Assembly: GCA_948146395.1 (NCBI GenBank)
Contig: OX411559.1
Location: forward strand, 33,808,215 to 33,872,214
Source of the DNA: Fragum whitleyi
Lineage: Eukaryota > Mollusca > Bivalvia > Cardiida > Cardiidae
Direction of reading: 5' to 3'
Length of the DNA stretch: 64,000 bases
Shown here: in pieces, positions 58,028 to 64,000 of the stretch
Numbering within the stretch: position 1 is the first letter of the stretch
How the letters are laid out: each line of letters starts with the position of its first letter
Translations under genes and position numbers: made by a program
Notes under the pieces: model-generated
The model's input: only the letters and a program-made list of their open reading frames with translations
Databases searched by the model: none
What the model was told of the DNA's origin: nothing

Positions 58028-58657
58028 ATGGAACTACCAAAATATCCTCACTGTGCAATCATTTGTGGGCAAACCGGTTGTGGTAAAACTGAATTTGTTT
58101 TGGATTTGCTTGAAGGTGAATACAGAGGTGTGTTTGAACATATTGTTATTCTTTGTCCAACTATACAATGGAATAGAGCATATAAAAATCGCGAGTGGAT
58201 TGGTGATGTTAAGAAACCAAAGAACAAGAATGTTATAATTGTAAATCCGGTTATCAATGGTGAAGAGAAATTACAAGAACTATTAAGAATGTTTTTCAAT
58301 AAATATGCTGGTTCTCCTACACTATACATCATTGATGATTGTAGTGCTACAAAAGAATTAACAAAGAAAAAAGACATGCTGTCAGAGTTGGCATTCTCTG
58401 GCAGACATGCAGAACAATCAGTGTGGGTTATTTCACAGAGATATAATTCAGTTTTGAAGGATTTGAGAGAGCAGACCAAGTGGTTGTGTATTTTCTACAC
58501 TAAAGACAGAGATAGTTTTGAAAATTGTCTTCGAGAGAATGATGTCATTCCGACACTGGAAGAAAGACAGAGAATAAAAGATGAATTATCAAAGGTAAAG
58601 CATCGTAAGTTGATATTGAGAACAGACCAGCCTACTTGGTATTGGCTTGTTGATTAG
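58028..58657 (+). CDS. Packaging ATPase, FtsK/HerA (A32-like) type (209 aa)
   Basis: The start at 58028 follows TTTTTTTTTTTTACTATTAA, 25 bp after the capsid gene stop. Walker A is GQTGCGKT (residues 14-21) and Walker B LYIIDDCS (~99-106). A conserved sensor-like WVISQRYNSVLKDLREQTKW follows. The size is that of the A32-like genome-packaging ATPases of Polintons and related viruses. It would pump the element's DNA into a preformed capsid. Position right after the capsid gene on the same strand is typical. Confidence 0.92.
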   Translation: MELPKYPHCAIICGQTGCGKTEFVLDLLEGEYRGVFEHIVILCPTIQWNRAYKNREWIGDVKKPKNKNVIIVNPVINGEEKLQELLRMFFNKYAGSPTLYIIDDCSATKELTKKKDMLSELAFSGRHAEQSVWVISQRYNSVLKDLREQTKWLCIFYTKDRDSFENCLRENDVIPTLEERQRIKDELSKVKHRKLILRTDQPTWYWLVD

Positions 58658-58659
58658 TA

Positions 58660-58881
58660 ATGCTTATTTTTTTAGCATTGTTAATAGAAATGACAGCAAA
58701 TGCTTTGAGCAAATTAGCAATGCTGTTAGTAAAATCTGTGATAAATATCAAGAAAATTAGCAATGCTATTAGCAATATTAGCAATGCTATTAGCAAAATT
58801 AGCAATGCTATTAGCAAAATTAGCAATGCTATTAGCAATACTTATAAAACTTTAATAATGCTTTTAGAAAAAATATGTTAG
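58660..58881 (+). repeat. 21-bp minisatellite within a short open frame
   Basis: A 21-bp unit (ATTAGCAATGCTATTAGCAA plus one base) is repeated four times at 58756-58839, with related text on both sides. A frame of 73 codons starts at an ATG directly after the ATPase stop and reads the array as KISNAIS/NISNAIS heptads flanked by hydrophobic ends. The period is a multiple of 3, so the frame stays open regardless of copy number. It may be a small membrane or coiled peptide, or a chance frame. I lean to repeat rather than gene. Confidence 0.6.
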
Positions 58882-58981
58882 TTGAAATATTATTAATTAT
58901 ATCTACATGTATAAACATATCAGTTGGATGTTTGATATTATTTTATTATTTTAGATTAAAAAAATATTCCATATTATAAAA

Positions 58982-59449
58982 ATGAACGCTGAAGAATTAT
59001 TGAACACTGAAGAATTAAATCATGTAGAACAAGACACTAAACGAGAAAGATTATCTGCCATTGTTGCTGGAGGTTGCAGCAAGCAATATTTAGGTCGTGA
59101 ATTACAACTCTCAGATATAGATGATATGTCTGATGAGCAAATCAATAAACTCTATTGTAGGTATGAAGCACGATTAGGTGCAAGTATGACAAAGACATTG
59201 GGAAATTCTTTCATCAGTTTGTATGTGATGGGTGTATCCAAGTACTTTAATGTAATTAACCCACCAAAGTTAATAGAAGATTTAGAGGAAGACCCTTTTA
59301 TCAACCATGCTTTAACTAATGTTTGTTGTGAGATGTATTATAAATATGGTATGTATTTGGCTCCTTTTACTGCAATGCTGACAACAGCAAGACATATTGA
59401 TTTTAATAAAAAAGAAAATTTTGACAATATTATAAAAGATGATGAGTGA
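58982..59449 (+). CDS. Conserved Polinton protein of unknown function (155 aa)
   Basis: Soluble-looking with an acidic N-terminus. A central motif block SAIVAGGCSKQYLGRELQLS precedes IDDMSDEQINKLYCRYEARLGA, then TKTLGNSFISLYVMGVSKYF, and a Cys-containing helix TNVCCEMYYKYGMYLAPFTAML. No membrane anchor is evident. Its stop overlaps the next start (59439-59449), implying coupled expression or tight packing. It recurs, as I recall from the general family, in related elements of other invertebrates, but its role is unknown. Confidence 0.82.
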   Translation: MNAEELLNTEELNHVEQDTKRERLSAIVAGGCSKQYLGRELQLSDIDDMSDEQINKLYCRYEARLGASMTKTLGNSFISLYVMGVSKYFNVINPPKLIEDLEEDPFINHALTNVCCEMYYKYGMYLAPFTAMLTTARHIDFNKKENFDNIIKDDE

Positions 59450-59779
59450 AACTGTTAAATCAGAAGACAGTTTCAATCTGAAACACCAATTAAAACAAAA
59501 AACCCAAAACGTGTTGAAGCAGGAAAAAAAGGTGCAGAAGCAAGAAGGTTGAAAAAAATGAAGCAACCTGTCATGGAAATAACAAAACCTGAAAGTACAC
59601 AACCAGAAAAAATAGTAGAAAATACGTTCAAGATAGATGCTTATTTGCCGGCTTGCATAATCATATTAGGTATTGCAGTACTGTATATGAATAGAAAGAA
59701 ACCTGTTCAACAAGTCAATGAACCGGTTGATGAACCTATAGAAACTGATACAAAACATTATGACCCTTTTGAATTTTAA
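59442..59779 (+). pseudogene. Small basic membrane protein gene with an apparent frameshift
   Basis: An ATG at 59442 overlaps the previous stop and opens a 36-codon frame ending at 59552. A second frame, open from 59459 to 59779 with its only ATG at 59558, encodes a Lys/Arg-rich start (NPKRVEAGKKGAEARRLKK), then a membrane helix (ACIIILGIAVLYMN) and an acidic tail. The basic block lies upstream of that ATG and looks like genuine coding sequence, so one base is probably gained or lost between about 59459 and 59550. It may be a sequencing error, a decayed gene, or a start at 59558 making a 73-residue protein. Confidence 0.6.
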
Positions 59780-59811
59780 AAAAAATATTTTTTTATAAAT
59801 ACATAATAAAA

Positions 59812-60045
59812 ATGACATCAATAGACGGAAAACAAATTGCTAACATGCTATATCATGCTGGAGTGGAAACAGTTTTAACTGTTGGTTATTCAGAACTTGG
59901 TAGGAAGGTATTTAAAAGACCAGCACCTAAAGTTGATTTTAATATGGGGGATATTGGAATGTTGTCATTAGATATTTTACTTGCAATGGCAACACGAGAT
60001 ATGTTAATTAAGCAGGGTATTATTCCTGCAGATATTATGAAGTAA
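59812..60045 (+). CDS. Small Polinton protein of unknown function (77 aa)
   Basis: ATG after TTTTTATAAATACATAATAA. A hydrophobic middle (GDIGMLSLDILLAMATRDML) may form one membrane or interface helix, and the C-terminus ends KQGIIPADIMK. It is followed at 24 bp by the next gene on the same strand. The size and order suggest a small virion component, but no function is known. Confidence 0.75.
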   Translation: MTSIDGKQIANMLYHAGVETVLTVGYSELGRKVFKRPAPKVDFNMGDIGMLSLDILLAMATRDMLIKQGIIPADIMK

Positions 60046-60069
60046 TTATTTTTTTTCTTCTTATAAAAA

Positions 60070-60489
60070 ATGGCAAGTGCAGTTGCAATGATGATAGGTG
60101 GTGCATTAGTAAATGCATTAGCATTCTCGGGAAGCAATTATTTGTTTTCCAAGATGGGGAGTCATAGCGATGAAGAACGAGAAAGACATGATAAAGCAGT
60201 TGAGCAGTTAGAAGCAGCACAAGTTGCATGGAATAAAAAAAGAACAGAGAGGTTGGATTTCATAAATGAACAGATGCAAAAGGAGCATCACGCAGAACAG
60301 ACATTTGATGATGTTGACCAAGCAATGAAGCAGTATTATTATGTGACTGGAAAACAGTTAGACCGTTTACCACCTGAGCCAAAGTTAAGTGATTTTTATA
60401 CACCCTCACCAGACCAACAGAATAGAGAGATTGTTTTTGTGGTGATGGGAATGACAATAACTGGATATGTGGCTTATAAGTTGATGTAG
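60070..60489 (+). CDS. Polinton membrane protein with two terminal helices (139 aa)
   Basis: The N-terminal hydrophobic segment (AVAMMIGGALVNALAFSGSN) is followed by a long charged helix (DEERERHDKAVEQLEAAQVA...KKRTERLDFINEQMQKEHHA). A Pro-rich SDFYTPSPDQQ region and a C-terminal membrane helix (EIVFVVMGMTITGYVAYKL) complete it. Both ends are probably in a membrane with a helical domain between. It starts after a TTCTTCTTATAAAAA leader. Confidence 0.8.
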   Translation: MASAVAMMIGGALVNALAFSGSNYLFSKMGSHSDEERERHDKAVEQLEAAQVAWNKKRTERLDFINEQMQKEHHAEQTFDDVDQAMKQYYYVTGKQLDRLPPEPKLSDFYTPSPDQQNREIVFVVMGMTITGYVAYKLM

Positions 60490-60506
60490 GCAAAAAAAAT
60501 CAATAT

Positions 60507-60851
60507 TTAGTTTGATGCTTTATTCTTTGGAAATACCAAATCATACGCATGATATTTATTTTTTTTGTTTTTCTTGCAAGGTTTAAGACCAAGAGGCCTA
60601 ATGTAAAAAGGGGGTTCTTTACCCTCAATCTTTTCAGCGAGATGAAGAGGACACCATACTTCACCATTGTCCTTTAATGTTAAAATAAAACTTTCACCAT
60701 TGCTTGTGTCGACTTTTTTGTACTCAGTTATCGTATAAATTTTCTTGATTTCTAAATCTGTCCATTTCTTTGTATCATATTGACTCTGCGCTTCAAGCAG
60801 TTCATCGAATTCGGCTTCTGTGATTGTATCATATTTTGCTTGTTGTGACAT
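60507..60851 (-). CDS. Small Polinton protein, possible OB-like beta domain (114 aa)
   Basis: The start is placed at the ATG at 60851, because an upstream alternative would overlap the integrase start region. Acidic N-terminus, then a beta-rich stretch (KKIYTITEYKKVDTSNGESF, ILTLKDNGEVWCPLHLAEKI, FYIRPLGLKPCKKN) and a basic end. A single-stranded DNA-binding (OB) fold is conceivable from the pattern but not shown. It is divergent from the integrase with 42 bp between starts. Confidence 0.7.
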   Translation of the reverse strand: MSQQAKYDTITEAEFDELLEAQSQYDTKKWTDLEIKKIYTITEYKKVDTSNGESFILTLKDNGEVWCPLHLAEKIEGKEPPFYIRPLGLKPCKKNKKNKYHAYDLVFPKNKASN

Positions 60852-60893
60852 TGTTGTTTTTTTTATTATATAAAATATTCTTAAATATAAACA
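60852..60893. promoter_or_regulatory. Shared start region between the small 114-aa gene and the integrase gene
   Basis: 42-bp interval, TTGTTTTTTTTATTATATAA then AATATTCTTAAATATAAACA on the plus strand. It is again a T-run followed by ATATAAA before the ATG. Confidence 0.45.
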
Positions 60894-61793
60894 ATGGAGA
60901 AGATATACTACAGTCCAAAAGGTTTCTGGAGAGGACACTCGGCTGTTAATAAGTTGGCAAAGGAAGCAAAAGTTAGTAAGAAACAGGCATTAGATTTTTT
61001 AAAAAAACAAGCAGTGTGGCAAATTTACTTGCCTGCACCAAAGAAGATTATTAGACCGAGATTCGATGTCACTACAAAGAATGAAGTACATCAAGCAGAT
61101 TTGCTGTTTCTACCACATGACAGAGTTGGAAACAAAACATATAAATATGCTCTGACTTTAGTTGATGTTGGGTCAAGATATAAAGAAGCAGAACCATTAA
61201 CATCTAAAGATAGTAAAGAAGTAGCTAAAGCATTTGAGAAAATTTATAAGAGACATTTAAAATATCCAAAGCTATTGCAAGTTGACCCAGGTAGAGAATT
61301 CATGGGTGTAGTTACACAGCTGTTGGAGAAACATAAAGTGCGAATAAGGAGAGGTAGAAGGGATATACATAGAGACCAAGCTGTGGTTGAAAGGTTGAAT
61401 AGAACTTTAGCAGAAAGGTTGTTTGGTTATCAGTATGCAAAAGAAATTGATACACAAAAAAGAAACAGAGAATGGGTGAAGAGGTTGCCAGATGTTGTCA
61501 AGGCGTTAAATAAGGAGACGAAAAATCCTCGTAATATTGAAACAAGAAAAGTTGATGCCCCAATTTGTCCTACAGCTAGTGTAAGGTATTTATATCAACC
61601 AGGTGAACAAGAAGGTGGTAGTAGAAGACGAGCTACAGACCCTATATGGAGTGTTGATATACACACGATTGATTACCATATAATTACACAAGGCATAAGA
61701 GTATATTATTTGAAACTACCTGCACCACAGAGAGGTTTTGTCAAGGAGGAATTACTTATTGTTCCTCCTGATACCCATACGCGTATGTCGTAA
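60894..61793 (+). CDS. Retroviral-type integrase of the Polinton (299 aa)
   Basis: The DDE catalytic core is complete: D69 in VHQADLLFLP, D131 in LLQVDPGREF and E166 in QAVVERLNRTL, with 34 residues between the last two. The N-terminal ~50 residues (KGFWRGHSAVNKLAKEAKVS) form a helical DNA-binding start without a clear HHCC finger. The C-terminal part ends with a small beta domain (YYLKLPAPQRGFVKEELLIV), similar in place to a chromo/SH3-like end. The enzyme would join the element's ends to host DNA, giving a short target duplication. Its 3' end overlaps the polymerase gene by 38 bp, tail to tail. Confidence 0.95.
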   Translation: MEKIYYSPKGFWRGHSAVNKLAKEAKVSKKQALDFLKKQAVWQIYLPAPKKIIRPRFDVTTKNEVHQADLLFLPHDRVGNKTYKYALTLVDVGSRYKEAEPLTSKDSKEVAKAFEKIYKRHLKYPKLLQVDPGREFMGVVTQLLEKHKVRIRRGRRDIHRDQAVVERLNRTLAERLFGYQYAKEIDTQKRNREWVKRLPDVVKALNKETKNPRNIETRKVDAPICPTASVRYLYQPGEQEGGSRRRATDPIWSVDIHTIDYHIITQGIRVYYLKLPAPQRGFVKEELLIVPPDTHTRMS

Positions 61794-64000
61794 TTCCATC
61801 TGGTTTTATATATCTTTTTGTGTCAAGTGGGGAGAGTGTTGTTTTGTTTATTTTTAATCCATATATGTTGTGTAGCATGGAACGTAGCATGTTCATTGAG
61901 TGTGTGTACTTTTTTTTGTTGAATAATGCATCTTTGTAATTTTCAAAGTTTATTTGCTTCTTGATTACATATTTTTTTACACCCTTTGCTTTCTTGATTA
62001 CCTGTTCATCTGCTCTCATTATGGAGTATAATTTGGGACGCAATCCGATATATTCAGCTATTGCAACACCAGAACATTCATCTTTGAATTTTCCAATAAC
62101 TTTCTTGTTTGTTTCATCATGTAGTTGGTGTTCTTTTGGATAATCAGAGAAGTCATATTCATCTTTCATCTCATACATATCTTTATAAGCATCTTTTGTT
62201 TTAATGTCTACCAGTAGACTGTCAGTATCAGTGTAAAGCAGGGTGCAGTTCTCACCGTACTTTTTTTTTCAGAGTATTGTAATACCAATCATACATATGG
62301 TGCTTTGACAGTTCTAAAACAGAGAATCCTACATAGATTGGTTTGTTTAGTTTTATTTTTGTTTTATTCACTTGAATGGCAGATAACTCATCAGAGAACT
62401 TTACTCTTCTATTAAAGTTTGGTTTGGCTATTATTTTTCTTAGTTTTTCATTTTCACTACCATCTGTTTTTACTAATTTTATATCTACTCTTTTACGTAT
62501 GTTTTCCATTGTCTTACCAAATACTGAGTTGTTCATAAGTTTAAAGAAATCTTTTTCAAATGTAGTCTTTGCTTTTTTACGTAATTCTGTATTCAGACGT
62601 ATGTAAGGTTCCATCCAAGGTTTCTCATCAAATTCTAATATTCTATGTATTTTTTTTAACTTCATACCAAGTTTGAGATAGAGTGCAAGATTTTTATAAT
62701 GTACTACATAATTTTTCTTATTCATTAGATTGGGTACAAGTTTATCTGTTTTTAACAATCCTTTGTTATCAAGTAGTTTATTTTGATAGTCAGACAACCA
62801 TTCTTCTTTAACTTCAAGTTTCTCAGGTGCAAGTGGATAGTCATTATGTAGTTTATGTAAATGTTTGGGGTATTCTAAATCTACTTCATATATTCTTCCT
62901 TTACCTTTTTGTAATGGTGAAAGTTTTCCAGTTATCCATTTAAATCCACCATAAGGAAGTGGTTGGCTCATTGAATGACCATATAAGTTATTTGCATCAA
63001 AATACATTATGTAATTGTCTTCTTCATCTGGATTATAATCTGCTACATATTTATTATTTGCTTTTGCGTGTCTTTTAGAAACCATACTTATTCCACCTCT
63101 CATTCCTTTTTCAATGAATAGATGCATGTCCAAATCTGATAGAAGTTGTAGTTCTATTTTTGTGTATTTTAGAAGGGCATCCCAAGACAATCCCGGTGCT
63201 GTGTAATAATGTAGAGGGTCAAGTTTATAGTTATTCATACAGGTTTCTCTGAATTTTTGAAAGACATCTGCAAGTAAGAGAACATCTGTTTTAAGGTATA
63301 GGTCGTGATAATCACCTAATGTTCTACATTTGAAGGTTTTCCACACAGTCTGTGCATGTTCATAATCTTTTTGTGTGATGTTTTCATCTGTTAAGCTGCT
63401 ATAAAATTTTTCTATAAGAGGTAATTGTTTCTCATCAAATCTTTCTTGGCTGTCGATATATTCATATGGATAAACTCCTTTGCGCTGGATTATATCAGTT
63501 TTTTCACCAAACACTTCTCTTGTTAGTTTGAAATCAGACTTGTCTGTTGCATCGACTAATTTTTCTAAAGATGAAGCCATGAACTGAAAACTGTCTAAGA
63601 ATTTCAGTTGTCCAATGCTGAATGAGATGTATTTCTCAGAATTATTTGCAATACATGTAATTTTTCTAAATGTTTTGTGTATTTTCTGCATTATTATATG
63701 ACTATCATAACCTTTTAAGTTGTGGATGACAACTGGAATTTTAGTTTTATATGGTTTAATTGCAAGTTTGAGATTGCAAGATTTGTGTGCTGCACCTCTG
63801 TATTCACCGGAGAAGTGGCAGTGGTCTCTTACTTTATCTTTTATTATTTCTTGTTCACATATCCAACAGTGGGTAGCATTTTCAAAATCTTGTCTGTTCT
63901 GTTCTGTCATGATTAGTGGTTTAGGATGTTCTAAAATATTGTTAATATTTCTTACTTCACATTCTAGATGATTTAGAAAAATCTCTGCGGCATCTTCACC
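61756..64000 (-). pseudogene. Protein-primed type B DNA polymerase (cut by window edge, one frameshift)
   Basis: The gene enters from the right edge; the frame is open from 64000 to 62252. Residues are counted from the Met at 63910. A CxxC...HCH...CN zinc motif like recombination endonuclease VII lies at 15-46, exonuclease motifs HNLKGYDSH at 63-71 and YLKTDVLLLAD at 205-215, and polymerase motif A DANNLYG at 305-311. Motif B (LMNNSVFGK) is farther along. The frame stops at 62252 just past a run of nine T (62261-62269). The remainder continues in another frame, which carries motif C (DTDS) near 62215-62232 and the thumb, to 61756. A single-base length change in the homopolymer accounts for the break. 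It may be real or an assembly error. Confidence 0.93.

Larger units (their letters stand above)
50640..64000. mobile_element. Polinton/Maverick (adintovirus-like) element, right part outside the window
   Basis: A compact block of at least fifteen intron-free genes of viral type: type B DNA polymerase, retroviral-type integrase, FtsK/A32-like packaging ATPase, probable major and minor jelly-roll capsid proteins and several membrane or structural proteins. Polymerase plus integrase is the defining pair of Polintons/adintoviruses. The left limit is approximate. The first gene stops at 50807 and a 68-bp tandem duplication lies just outside it. The usual long terminal inverted repeat cannot be confirmed because its partner is beyond 64000. 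Most frames are intact, which points to a young copy. Confidence 0.95.

Noticed and set aside
58756..58839. CRISPR-like repeat array
   Set aside because: Units are directly adjacent with no spacers; it is a minisatellite in an animal genome.

Overview
The window looks like nuclear DNA of an invertebrate animal, most likely a bivalve mollusc or a related lophotrochozoan. The evidence is intron-containing metazoan genes (a ZU5-UPA-Death receptor and a B-box/NHL protein of a type expanded in bivalves), several LINE relics, tRNA-derived SINEs, a dense load of short TA-flanked and fold-back elements, and long microsatellites. No taxon-specific marker was identified, so the species is not called.

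Layout. 1-2233: 3' part of an I-type LINE (reverse transcriptase, RNase H, CCHC finger), broken once. 2240-3630: non-coding array with X-box-like palindromes. 3968-8225 (minus): three exons of an UNC5-type receptor (transmembrane, ZU5, UPA, Death) whose intron carries a MITE. 8.2-29 kb: gene-poor repeats, including a LINE of the endonuclease/RT type (13.9-18.0 kb, minus), a 570-bp TIR element, at least six copies of one SINE and two of another, long TTTC and AG microsatellites, and copies of a TA-flanked MITE whose ends begin CAGTTAA. 28.2-33.1 kb (minus): an intact-looking B-box/coiled-coil/beta-propeller gene whose last ~475 bp is repeated twice more downstream, each repeat separated by the same MITE. 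33-50 kb: no intact gene; fold-back elements, decayed LINE and Tc1-type transposase relics, and elements carrying CCGT/GGAC runs.

From about 50.6 kb to the right edge lies the most notable object: a large part (over 13 kb) of a Polinton/Maverick (adintovirus-like) element. It encodes a protein-primed type B DNA polymerase (cut by the window edge and carrying one frameshift at a 9-base homopolymer), a retroviral-type integrase, an FtsK/A32-type packaging ATPase, a probable double-jelly-roll major capsid protein, a probable minor capsid (penton-like) protein, a fiber-like coiled-coil/beta protein, several membrane proteins and several small conserved proteins of unknown role. Integrase would insert the element, the polymerase would copy it, and the capsid proteins and ATPase could build and fill a particle. 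Genes are packed with short gaps, divergent pairs share 27-45 bp between start codons, and nearly every ATG is preceded by a T-rich/ATAAA-rich leader. No adenain-type protease is seen inside the window. The right terminal repeat lies outside, and the left end is not defined with confidence.
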